Of a stretch of DNA of 64,000 bases, positions 1-7,471 are shown one piece after another. Within the stretch, counting starts at the first letter, position 1. The number at the start of each line of letters is the position of its first letter. Origin of the DNA: Pseudomonas sp. MYb118 (GTDB lineage Bacteria > Pseudomonadota > Gammaproteobacteria > Pseudomonadales > Pseudomonadaceae); the NCBI RefSeq assembly GCF_040947875.1, contig NZ_JBFRXN010000002.1, positions 124,001-188,000 of the forward strand, in the 5' to 3' direction. The notes under the pieces are model-generated. The model was given only the letters and a program-made list of their open reading frames with translations. It was not told the DNA's origin and searched no databases. The translations under genes were made by a program, and so were the position numbers.

Positions 1-34
1 GGGCGACGATGATAGGAGTCTGGCAGGCGGACAT
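1..34 (-). CDS. pyrF: Orotidine 5'-phosphate decarboxylase, N-terminal fragment
   Basis: Only the first 11 codons are inside the window, read leftward from an ATG at 34 as MSACQTPIIVA. This matches the conserved start of Pseudomonas PyrF, the last enzyme of UMP synthesis (OMP to UMP). A GAGAG-type ribosome site lies just upstream. The call rests on a very short peptide but a distinctive one. The gene is divergent from the response regulator that follows. Confidence 0.7.
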   Translation of the reverse strand, partial: MSACQTPIIVA

Positions 35-315
35 GTGCGGGCTCTCAGGCAGGACGAAATCGGCGCGCATTGTAGCGGAACCTGCGCGGCTGCGGGACCC
101 GATGATCGGTAAAACATCACGCGAGCCCCGCCAAGCTTAGCCCTTTGGCCAATTGTGTCGAGACCGATACACTCACGACACGCCCACAACATCCTTGCCC
201 GCTACCCTCGGCAGCCGCAACACGTCCTTACAGCACTTCCCGCCCTCGGGCCGGACGCCTATGCTGGAACCACAACCTCGCAGCCCATCTTTGTGGTTGG
301 CAGCCTCCCTGGCAG
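35..315. other. Divergent intergenic region, pyrF / response regulator
   Basis: This 281-base gap must hold the promoters of pyrF (leftward) and the two-component operon (rightward). An open frame from a TTG at 145 runs in frame into the regulator, but the extra N-terminus (residues such as TTRPQHPCPL) does not resemble a receiver domain, so I treat it as non-coding. No operator or terminator is obvious. Confidence 0.5.
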
Positions 316-1086
316 ATGAACGCACGCATGCACAGCACCCAAGCCCCCTTGAACGACGATCAAAAAGCGCCCGGCGACGACAGACGCTGGAGCATTCGCG
401 CGCTGATCGTCGACGATGACGTCCCGATCCGTGAACTGATGATCGACTACCTGGCCCGGTTCAACATCCACGCCAGCGGCGTCACCGATGGCGCGGCCAT
501 GCGCCAGGCCTTGCAGGCAGAACATTTCGATGTGGTGGTGCTCGATCTGATGCTGCCCGGCGAAGACGGCCTGTCGTTGTGCCGCTGGCTGCGCGCCGAG
601 TCGGATATCCCGATCCTGATGCTGACCGCCCGTTGCGAACCCACCGACCGGATCATCGGCCTGGAACTGGGCGCCGACGATTACATGGCCAAACCGTTCG
701 AGCCCCGGGAACTGGTGGCACGGATCCAGACCATCCTGCGCCGGGTGCGCGACGACCGCACCGAACAGCGCGCCAATGTGCGCTTCGACAACTGGCGCCT
801 GAACAGCGTGCTGCGCCAGTTGATCGCGGCCGACGGCCTGGTGGTGCCGTTGTCCAACGCCGAGTTTCGCCTGCTTTGGGTGTTCATCGAGCGCCCGCGT
901 CGGGTGCTCAGCCGCGAACAACTGCTGGACGCGGCCCGGGGTCGTTCGATCGAAGCCTTTGACCGCAGCATTGACCTGCTGGTCTCGCGCCTGCGCCAGA
1001 AACTCGGTGACGACCCGAAAGCCCCTCAACTGATCAAGACCGTTCGCGGCGAAGGCTACCTGTTCGACGCCCGGGATATCGGCTGA
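316..1086 (+). CDS. OmpR-family response regulator
   Basis: A 256-residue DNA-binding response regulator. After a short hydrophilic N-terminal extension (about 25 residues) comes a receiver domain with acidic pocket VDDD near residues 32-35, phosphoacceptor D77 in VLDLMLPGEDG and the conserved K in AKPFEP. A C-terminal winged-helix domain ends in RLRQKLGDDP and TVRGEGYLF. ATG 316 is chosen over ATG 328 and an upstream TTG because it is closest to the family length, but the ribosome site is weak and 328 is possible. The stop overlaps the kinase start (TGATG), so the pair is translationally coupled. Target genes are unknown. Confidence 0.88.
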   Translation: MNARMHSTQAPLNDDQKAPGDDRRWSIRALIVDDDVPIRELMIDYLARFNIHASGVTDGAAMRQALQAEHFDVVVLDLMLPGEDGLSLCRWLRAESDIPILMLTARCEPTDRIIGLELGADDYMAKPFEPRELVARIQTILRRVRDDRTEQRANVRFDNWRLNSVLRQLIAADGLVVPLSNAEFRLLWVFIERPRRVLSREQLLDAARGRSIEAFDRSIDLLVSRLRQKLGDDPKAPQLIKTVRGEGYLFDARDIG

Positions 1087-2126
1087 TGCGAGCGCGCTTC
1101 GATACGCTGTTCGGCCGCCTGTTTGGCGTGCTGCTGGTAGCGATCATCCTGGCGCACCTGCTGGCATTTGCCTGGTTCCATCATTACGGTCCGCCGCCCC
1201 CACCGCCGCCGCCCGAATTCACCCAAGGCCCGGATGGCAGGCCGGACCCGCGCTTCGAACACCGCCCGCCACGCCCCTGGTTCGGCGGGCCGCTGGTGCC
1301 GCTGACGTTCCAGTTGGTCACGCTGATCATTGCCGCCTGGTACGGCGCCAAACTGCTCAGCCGGCCGATCCAGCGCCTGAGCGACGCCGCCGAGCGCCTG
1401 AGCGAAGACCTCGACAGCCCGCCGCTGGACGAGTCCGGTCCACGGGAGGCCAGGCAAGCGGCGTCCACGTTCAACCTGATGCAAAAACGCATCATCGAAC
1501 AGGTGCAGCAACGCTCGCGCATGCTCGGCGCGGTCTCCCACGACCTGCGCACACCGCTGTCACGGCTCAAGTTGCGCCTGGAACAGATCGACGACGACAA
1601 ACTGCAAGGCCAGATGCGCCAGGATCTGGACGACATGATCAGCATGCTCGACGCCACCCTCACCTATCTGCACGAGCAGCGCACCAGCGAAGCCCCGCAA
1701 TGGATGGACGTGCAGGCGCTGGTCGAGTCCCTGAGTGAAAACGCCCAGGATCAGGGTGCCGATGTCCAGGCCAGCGGACATTGCGCACCGTTGCAAGTGC
1801 AACCGATGGCCCTGCGCTCGTGCATCAATAACCTGATGGACAACGCCCTGCGCTATGCCGGTCAGGCGCGGATCGAGCTTGAGGACAGCCGCGAACGGCT
1901 GATGATCCGGGTCATCGACCACGGGCCGGGGATCGCCGAAGACAAACGCGAAGCGGTGTTCGAACCGTTCTTCCGCCTGGAAGGCTCGCGCAACCGCAAC
2001 TCCGGGGGTGTCGGCCTGGGCATGACCATCGCCCGCGAGGCCGCCGAACGGATGGGCGGGCACTTGACCCTGCATGAGACACCGGGTGGTGGTTTGACCG
2101 CGGTGATTCGCTTGCCGAGATCTTGA
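1086..2126 (+). CDS. Sensor histidine kinase with proline-rich periplasmic loop
   Basis: A 346-residue inner-membrane sensor kinase, partner of the upstream regulator. TM1 is about residues 12-33 and TM2 about 71-88. Between them is a periplasmic loop of only ~37 residues with eight consecutive prolines (36-43) and several His, Asp and Glu residues. A HAMP domain follows (about 88-140), then the H-box with phosphoacceptor H152 (AVSHDLRTPLSRLK), N-box INNLMDNALRY, and ATP-lid motifs DHGPGIAE and GGVGLGM. The short charged loop would suit a small ligand such as a metal ion, but that is inference. The loop is too small for a PAS or Cache sensor. Confidence 0.88.
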   Translation: MRARFDTLFGRLFGVLLVAIILAHLLAFAWFHHYGPPPPPPPPEFTQGPDGRPDPRFEHRPPRPWFGGPLVPLTFQLVTLIIAAWYGAKLLSRPIQRLSDAAERLSEDLDSPPLDESGPREARQAASTFNLMQKRIIEQVQQRSRMLGAVSHDLRTPLSRLKLRLEQIDDDKLQGQMRQDLDDMISMLDATLTYLHEQRTSEAPQWMDVQALVESLSENAQDQGADVQASGHCAPLQVQPMALRSCINNLMDNALRYAGQARIELEDSRERLMIRVIDHGPGIAEDKREAVFEPFFRLEGSRNRNSGGVGLGMTIAREAAERMGGHLTLHETPGGGLTAVIRLPRS

Positions 2127-2141
2127 GCCTTACGGCGCACC

Positions 2142-2233
2142 CTGTGGGAGCGGGCTTGCTCGCGAATGCGGTGTGTCAGCCTGCGAATAAGTTGACTGAT
2201 GCACCGCCTTCGCGAGCAAGCCCGCTCCCACAA
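2142..2233. repeat. REPIN (two inverted REP sequences)
   Basis: Two REP palindromes in inverted orientation (GTGGGAGCGGGCTTGCTCGC at about 2145 and its complement at 2211-2231) flank ~45 bases. The pair can form a long hairpin after the kinase gene and may act as a weak terminator or mRNA stabiliser. Confidence 0.9.
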
Positions 2234-2345
2234 TTGTCCGTGTGTGTGAGCATCGGTACAAATCTCATATACCCACGACAAACGGCTCCCCGAGGCTGCA
2301 CAAGCCGGTGCACCCGCCGGTTTTCCATTCCAGGGAGTGAGCCCG

Positions 2346-3017
2346 ATGATCGGTAGCGTGAGCAACTACACGAGCTATACCAGCAGCGTCAGCAGTATCA
2401 GTAACACCCGCAGCCAGCAGTTCCAGAAAGATCTGTTTAGCAAACTCGACAGCAACAGCGACGGCACCGTGGATCAGGACGAGCTGCAAAGCGCCCTGTC
2501 GCAGAAGTCCGATGACGGCTTGCTGGTCAGCCTGAGCAAAAACTTTGCCGATCTGGACAGTGATGAAAGTGGCAGCCTGAGCAGTGAAGAAATGGCGGCG
2601 ATGGCGCCACCACCGCCACCTCCCCGTGATCAGGCAGCGGATACCGAACTGGCCGATGCGCTGATCAGCGCGCTGGACACCGACGGTGACGGCGCCATCA
2701 GCAGCGACGAGCTGAGCAGCGGCCTGACCAGCGCCGGCAGCAGTGCCGACAGCAGCGAGATCTTTTCCGCCCTGGACAAGAACGAGGACGGGGTCGTCAG
2801 CAACGACGAACTGGCCGCCAGCCTTGCCCCGCCACCGCCGCCACCGCAGCAGGCCTCCAGCGAAGCGCTGTTCAGCCAGCTCGATACCGACAGCGACAGC
2901 TCGACCAACCAGGCGAACGTGGCCCAGGCCCTGGAAAAAATGATCGCCAACCTGAGCAAGCAGTATTCGCTCGACAACGTCGCCACCGTGGGCAAATACC
3001 TCGACGTGGCGACGTAA
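2346..3017 (+). CDS. EF-hand calcium-binding protein (XopAW-like)
   Basis: A 223-residue acidic, Ser-rich protein with four good EF-hand loops: residues 35-46 (DSNSDGTVDQDE), 71-82, 111-122 (DTDGDGAISSDE) and 144-155 (DKNEDGVVSNDE). A fifth, degenerate loop lies near 180-191. The two EF-hand pairs are each followed by APPPPPP (about 87-93 and 161-167), so the protein looks like an internal duplication. No Sec signal or membrane segment is visible. ATG 2346 is chosen because GGAG sits 9 bases upstream; an in-frame GTG at 2337 is an alternative. Such proteins are often labelled XopAW-type calcium-binding effectors, but secretion is not shown here. Confidence 0.85.
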   Translation: MIGSVSNYTSYTSSVSSISNTRSQQFQKDLFSKLDSNSDGTVDQDELQSALSQKSDDGLLVSLSKNFADLDSDESGSLSSEEMAAMAPPPPPPRDQAADTELADALISALDTDGDGAISSDELSSGLTSAGSSADSSEIFSALDKNEDGVVSNDELAASLAPPPPPPQQASSEALFSQLDTDSDSSTNQANVAQALEKMIANLSKQYSLDNVATVGKYLDVAT

Positions 3018-3036
3018 TCTGCGGCGCCCTTGAGGC

Positions 3037-3182
3037 CATCGCGAGCAAGCTCGCTCCTACAGGGGGTCGCGTTCTCCTGTGGGAGCGAGCCTGCTCGCGA
3101 TGGTCGTTAACGATGACGCGGGGTGCCTGACATGCCGCGATGCCTGATCTTCCATCGCGAGCAAGCTCGCTCCTACAGGGGG
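3037..3182. repeat. REP cluster (three copies)
   Basis: Three REP palindromes in alternating orientation (about 3037-3062, 3079-3103 and 3153-3180). They lie between the convergent EF-hand gene and AI-2E permease gene. The spacer of the second pair (TGGTCGTTAACGATGACG) recurs in the REPINs at 52.3-52.5 kb, so these copies are close relatives. Confidence 0.9.
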
Positions 3183-3193
3183 TGGGGGTGTTT

Positions 3194-4234
3194 TCAGGGT
3201 TTTGCCTGGCTTTTGCTCCAGTCGTTCAGCAGGCTGTACGCCACGGCCAGCAAGGTCGGGCCGATGAACAGGCCGATGAAGCCGAATGCGATCAGGCCGC
3301 CAAACACGCCGAGCAGGACGATCACCAGCGGCAGGTTGCCGCCCCGGCTGATCAGGTAGGGCTTGAGGACGTTGTCGACGCCGCTGATGATGAACGTCCC
3401 CCAGATGCCGAGGAACACCGCCATCCCGTACTCGCCTTTCCAGGCCAGCCAGGCGGTGGCCGGGATCCATACCAGCGGCGGTCCCATGGGGATCAGGCTG
3501 AGCAGGAAGGTGACGATACCCAGCACCAGCGCGCCGGGTACGCCGGCAATCAGGAAGCCGATCAGCGCCAGGATCGCCTGGGCCGCCGCCGTGCCGATCA
3601 CCCCGTTCACCACCCGTTGCACCGTGCCCGCCACCAATTCGATGTAATAACCGGCGCGGTCACCGATCAAGCGCTGCAACAGCGTGTGGACGAAGGCCGC
3701 CAGGCGCGGGCCGTCGCGGTAGAAGAAGAACACGAAGACGATGCTCAGCGTCAGCTCCAGAATGCCCCCGCCAATCTGTGCGCTGCGCGCCAGCAGCCAG
3801 TTGCCGACCTGCCCCAGGTAAGGCTTGAGCGACACCATCAGCGCCGCGCCCTGCTGGTCGATGCTGTTCCAGATCACCACCAGCCGTTCGCCCACCAGCG
3901 GAATGCCGCCCAGCCAGCTTGGCGCCTCGGGCAGGCCGTCCATCTGCACATCCTTGATGAACGCCGTGGCATCGCGCACATGGTCGGCCAGGTTGAACCC
4001 CAGCCACACCAGCGGCAACGCCACCAGCAATATCCAGCCCAGGGTCAGCACCGAGGCCGCCAGGGTTTCACGGCCCCTGAGCCAGCGGGTCAGCAGCACC
4101 ATCAACGGCCAGCTGGCAAAGGCCAGCACCGCGCCCCAGAACAACGCCGACCAGAACGGCGCCATCACCCAGACGCTCGCACCAAACAACACCAGGAGCA
4201 GGATCTGCACCAACAGCCGATCGTTATTGATCAT
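3194..4234 (-). CDS. AI-2E family transporter (PerM/YdiK type)
   Basis: A 346-residue polytopic inner-membrane protein. Hydrophobic segments cluster at about residues 5-45, 55-85, 145-180 and 200-330, the usual pattern of the UPF0118/AI-2E family. Typical motifs include the GPPLVWIP region and a C-terminal FGFIGLFIGPTLLAV block. Family members export diverse small molecules or act as antiporters; AI-2 itself is not implied in Pseudomonas. The start MINNDRL is chosen over an upstream in-frame ATG at 4264 because it begins just before the first membrane segment. The gene stands alone, downstream of the DUF4892 operon on the same strand. Confidence 0.85.
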   Translation of the reverse strand: MINNDRLLVQILLLVLFGASVWVMAPFWSALFWGAVLAFASWPLMVLLTRWLRGRETLAASVLTLGWILLVALPLVWLGFNLADHVRDATAFIKDVQMDGLPEAPSWLGGIPLVGERLVVIWNSIDQQGAALMVSLKPYLGQVGNWLLARSAQIGGGILELTLSIVFVFFFYRDGPRLAAFVHTLLQRLIGDRAGYYIELVAGTVQRVVNGVIGTAAAQAILALIGFLIAGVPGALVLGIVTFLLSLIPMGPPLVWIPATAWLAWKGEYGMAVFLGIWGTFIISGVDNVLKPYLISRGGNLPLVIVLLGVFGGLIAFGFIGLFIGPTLLAVAYSLLNDWSKSQAKP

Positions 4235-4303
4235 CCGAATCTCGAGAAAAGTCCATCTGCACAAGAGTAGGCGAACGCGGCCAGCGCGCTCGCCCGGTAC
4301 AGC

Positions 4304-5122
4304 TTATCGCAACAGTTCGATGCGCAGGTTAGAGCCTTCGACGCTACCGGTCTCCAGACGCGCGGCGCGTACGCCCTGGCCAATCAGCGCCTGGCGCCAG
4401 GCTTCGGCATTCGGCCCGGACACGCTCACCCGCAGGCCCGTGTCCAGGTTCAGGCCACGGGACAGCAGGCGCAGCCAGGTCTCGTCGGGGGCATCGGTGA
4501 GTGTCGGGAAGTCGAGCTCACCAGTGCTCCTGAGCTCACGCAACAAGGTCGCGGAGGTCGGCAGCAACTCCCCCAGTGGCGCGCCTGCGGTGAACTGCTC
4601 GACATGCAGGTAGGCTTTGCGATTGCCGCGGGTGATGCCGTACAGCGCCACCAGCGTGTTGTCGTTCGGTGCCGCCAGACGCAGCAACAGGTACGCCTGC
4701 TGGTCATCGGAACCATAGAGCTTGGCGTTGCCGAAGACTTCATTGGCCCACAGGCTGCTTTCCCCGCAATCACGGGCCTGGCACCAGAACAGCAACTGCG
4801 CGTCCTGCTTTTGCAAGGCCTCGCGGGCGCCAGTGAAGGCCGCGTTAGAGGTCTGCTCCGCGGGCAGCTCGTAGGTCACCGAGGTGGTTTGCCCGCGGGC
4901 GTTGACCTGGCCGTCAAAGCGCAACTGGCCGCTGATCTTGCGAATCGAGCCCATCGGGTAGATGCGCTCCATTTCGGTCGCCGGGCGATAGTCGACGATC
5001 TGCGAGTCGATCATGCGCGGCACGATCGGCAGGTCCTGACTGCCCGGCACATCGGCGGAAAATGACAGAGGACTGAAACAGCACAGCGCCAGCAGACTGA
5101 GTGAACGTATGGACAGGCTCAT
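4304..5122 (-). CDS. DUF4892 domain-containing exported protein
   Basis: A 272-residue protein with a Sec signal peptide (residues 1-23, cleavage near SFSA|DVPG). The mature start has the typical DUF4892 pattern PRMIDSQIVDYR, and the C-terminal part (about 195-272) resembles a small periplasmic domain. The function of the family is unknown. The ATG at 5122 has no convincing ribosome site but overlaps the stop (ATGA) of a 15-codon ORF that does have one, so expression probably depends on coupling. It is the last gene of the leftward acyl-CoA/hydrolase operon. Confidence 0.82.
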   Translation of the reverse strand: MSLSIRSLSLLALCCFSPLSFSADVPGSQDLPIVPRMIDSQIVDYRPATEMERIYPMGSIRKISGQLRFDGQVNARGQTTSVTYELPAEQTSNAAFTGAREALQKQDAQLLFWCQARDCGESSLWANEVFGNAKLYGSDDQQAYLLLRLAAPNDNTLVALYGITRGNRKAYLHVEQFTAGAPLGELLPTSATLLRELRSTGELDFPTLTDAPDETWLRLLSRGLNLDTGLRVSVSGPNAEAWRQALIGQGVRAARLETGSVEGSNLRIELLR

Positions 5123-5166
5123 CGGATCAGCATCGCCCGGGCACCCTCGGTGTAGAGATCTTTCAT
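5119..5166 (-). CDS. 15-residue leader-type ORF coupled to the DUF4892 gene
   Basis: A tiny frame encoding MKDLYTEGARAMLIR. Its ATG is preceded at good spacing by the purine-rich site GGGGAGACAACC, stronger than any other site nearby. Its TGA overlaps the DUF4892 ATG as ATGA, the classical coupling arrangement. The downstream start lacks its own ribosome site. This could be a real short peptide or simply a ribosome-loading device. It is not a fragment of either neighbouring protein as far as I can see. Confidence 0.55.
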   Translation of the reverse strand: MKDLYTEGARAMLIR

Positions 5167-5216
5167 GGTTGTCTCCCCATTCAACCCGACCAGCCTCGAC
5201 AGTTGCCCGACGCAAG

Positions 5217-6071
5217 TCAAGGAATGGCGAAGAACCGATTGAAACAGTCTGCTACAAGAGCGGCCCCGGACTCGTCGTTCAGGTGCAGATGATGACCGCC
5301 CGGCAACTGCTCATGGCTGAAGGGTAGACGCTCCAGCAGCTCCGGGTGTTTGGCCAGCATGCCATCGGCAGCGACGATCAGCCGCGCCGGGCAACTGACC
5401 CGCTGGACGAAAGCCATCGCCTGTTCCGTGGTCAGGCGCAAGGGCGATGGCAGCGTCAGGCGGCTGTCGGTGCGCCAGGTGTAACCGCCCTGCACCGGCA
5501 CCAGGCCGCGCTGGGCCAGCAGTTCGGCGGCTTCGCGACTGACCGCCACCAGGCCTTTCATGCGGGCTTCAACGGCGCGGTCGAGGGTGGCATACACCGG
5601 TTTGCGTTTCTCGCGCAGGTCCAGTTGCGCCTGCAGGGCCATGCCCATGCGCTCGGCGGCGTTCTCGCCTTTGTCGGTCGGCGGGATGATGCCGTCGATC
5701 AGGGCCAGATGGGTCACGCGCTCCGGCATCGACCCGGCGATGATCAGCGAGGTGATCGCCCCCATGGAGTGTCCGAGCAGGGCAAAGCGCTTCAACCCCA
5801 GTTGTTCGGCCACTTGCAAGACGTCATGGGCGTAGTCCCACAAAGCATAACCGGCACCGACCGGACGATGTCCGGAATGGCCATGGCCGGCCATGTCCAG
5901 GGCAATCACGCGCAACCCGTCGAGCTTCGGCGCCAGGCGGGCAAAGCTGTTGGCGTTGTCCAGCCAGCCATGCAGGGCGATCACCGGCAAGCCGTCCTCG
6001 GGGCCGAACAGATGCGCGGCCAGCTCGATGTGCGGCAGGCTCAGGCGGACTTCCTCAACCACCGGGCTCAT
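5217..6071 (-). CDS. Alpha/beta-fold hydrolase
   Basis: A 284-residue cytoplasmic alpha/beta hydrolase. The oxyanion-loop motif ALHGWLDNA (near residue 32) is followed by the nucleophile elbow GHSMGA (Ser near residue 103) and a C-terminal His in PGGHHLHL. The substrate is unknown; the family includes esterases and epoxide or haloalkane hydrolases. ATG 6071 is chosen because it overlaps the stop of the upstream hydrolase as ATGA; the open frame extends two codons further to a TTG. Position in an operon with an AMP-binding synthetase and a thioesterase suggests an ester or thioester substrate, by inference. Confidence 0.85.
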   Translation of the reverse strand: MSPVVEEVRLSLPHIELAAHLFGPEDGLPVIALHGWLDNANSFARLAPKLDGLRVIALDMAGHGHSGHRPVGAGYALWDYAHDVLQVAEQLGLKRFALLGHSMGAITSLIIAGSMPERVTHLALIDGIIPPTDKGENAAERMGMALQAQLDLREKRKPVYATLDRAVEARMKGLVAVSREAAELLAQRGLVPVQGGYTWRTDSRLTLPSPLRLTTEQAMAFVQRVSCPARLIVAADGMLAKHPELLERLPFSHEQLPGGHHLHLNDESGAALVADCFNRFFAIP

Positions 6072-6874
6072 GCGCAATCCTGCTGGCGACGACCATCCCA
6101 GCGACTGAACAGGTCCTTGAGCAGGATGGCGGTATCCTGCGGGCGTTCGAGGGGGAACATGTGCCCGCCGGGCATGCTCAGGGATTCACCCAGCGGCAGG
6201 CGCCCGACGGAACTGGCGTGATGACGCATGACCACGCGGCTGTCGTGCCCGCGCACCACCGCCAGTGGCACTTTCAAGTGTCGTGCGCGACCTGGGCTGG
6301 TGTGGGGCACGCCACGGTAGATGCTGATTTCCGTGGCCGGGTCGAAACGCAGGCGCAACTTGTCGCCGACCTGCTCCAGGCCGTGTTGCAGGTAAGCATC
6401 GAAGCAGTCCGGGTCAAAACCACGGAACAGGGTTTTGCCGGCGAAATAACGGCGGGCGCTGTCGAGGTCGGCGAATTCTTCCTTGCGCCCCAGCGTACGC
6501 CCCGCCGGCGTCAGGCGGTCGATGAAACCAAAACGCTTGGCCGCGCGGATGACCCACTGATCAGCAAGGGTCAGCACCGGCGAGTCGAGCATCACCACGC
6601 CGCGATACAGCTTCGGGCAACGCAATGCGGCGTGCAGGTGCAGCACGCCACCGAAGGAATGCCCCACGCCCCACACCGGCTGCGCCTGTTGTTCGAGGTG
6701 GTGAATCAGCTCATCGACCAGGTTGTTCCAGTTGTCGTCCGCCGGGAAACGCGGGTCATGGGCATGCTGCTGCAAATGCGCGACCTGATACTCGGGCGCC
6801 AACGCCGCGAACAACTTGCCGTAGGTCCCCGACGGGAATCCATTGGCGTGGGCGAAAAATATCTGCTGCGACAT
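6068..6874 (-). CDS. Alpha/beta-fold hydrolase
   Basis: A 268-residue alpha/beta hydrolase beginning FFAHANGFPSGTYGKL. The nucleophile elbow is GVGHSFGGV (Ser near residue 73), and a late His lies in MPGGHMFPLERP. It is distinct from its operon neighbour and closer to the HANGFP-starting esterase-like subgroup. The gene lies between the thioesterase gene (122-base gap) and the second hydrolase (ATGA overlap). The substrate cannot be told from sequence. Confidence 0.84.
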   Translation of the reverse strand: MSQQIFFAHANGFPSGTYGKLFAALAPEYQVAHLQQHAHDPRFPADDNWNNLVDELIHHLEQQAQPVWGVGHSFGGVLHLHAALRCPKLYRGVVMLDSPVLTLADQWVIRAAKRFGFIDRLTPAGRTLGRKEEFADLDSARRYFAGKTLFRGFDPDCFDAYLQHGLEQVGDKLRLRFDPATEISIYRGVPHTSPGRARHLKVPLAVVRGHDSRVVMRHHASSVGRLPLGESLSMPGGHMFPLERPQDTAILLKDLFSRWDGRRQQDCA

Positions 6875-6995
6875 ACCGGCAAATCCATAGGCAAAGACAG
6901 GTGTCGATTGTCCGCAAGACAGCGGCCAGCAGCAATGACCGTAACTGCCAGGAATGATGACAGTCCGGTCAGGCTGATAGCGGGGCCGCCTGCAA

Positions 6996-7439
6996 TCAGC
7001 GTCCGGGCGGGTTCTCGCCCAGGGGCACCACCGCCATGGTCAGGCGCGACACGCAACTGGCCTTGCCTTCATCGCTGGTCAGGCGAATGTCCCAGACGTG
7101 GGTGGTACGCCCGAGGTGAATGGCCTTGGCCACTGCGGTCACCCGCCCGCTGCGCAGGCCGCGCAAATGGTTGGCGTTGATTTCCAGGCCCACGCAATAG
7201 AACTTGCTGGCGTCGATGCACAGGTAACTGGCCATGGAACCGACGGACTCGGCCAGCACCACGGAAGCGCCACCGTGCAGCAGGCCATAAGGCTGGTGAG
7301 TGCGGTGGTCGATGACCATGCTGGCGGTCAGGGACTCGTCATCGAAGGATTCGAAGCGGATGTCCAGCACCTCGCCAATGGTGTTTTTCTGAATTGCGTT
7401 CAACTGTTCGATGTTCGGAGTGGTACGCCACAAACTCAT
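6996..7439 (-). CDS. Hotdog-fold acyl-CoA thioesterase (PaaI/YdiI type)
   Basis: A 147-residue single-hotdog protein. The signature LLHGGASVVLAESVGS holds the HGG turn and the catalytic Glu seen in YdiI/EntH-type 4HBT-II thioesterases, which hydrolyse aryl- and acyl-CoA thioesters. The start MSLWRTTPN is preferred to an ATG three codons upstream. It follows the AMP-binding synthetase gene by about 30 bases and is surely in its operon, so the two could make and hydrolyse the same CoA thioester. Confidence 0.85.
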   Translation of the reverse strand: MSLWRTTPNIEQLNAIQKNTIGEVLDIRFESFDDESLTASMVIDHRTHQPYGLLHGGASVVLAESVGSMASYLCIDASKFYCVGLEINANHLRGLRSGRVTAVAKAIHLGRTTHVWDIRLTSDEGKASCVSRLTMAVVPLGENPPGR

Positions 7440-7471
7440 CGCAGGCATCCTTTATTGGTTTTGTTCGTGCC

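Noticed and set aside
145-315. Extended N-terminus of the first response regulator from TTG 145
   Set aside because: The extra 57 residues do not resemble any domain, TTG has no ribosome site, and family length fits ATG 316 or 328.
3140-4270. 376-codon plus-strand frame opposite the AI-2E permease gene
   Set aside because: The opposite strand encodes a clear membrane protein; this frame is Gln/His/Arg-rich without motifs.
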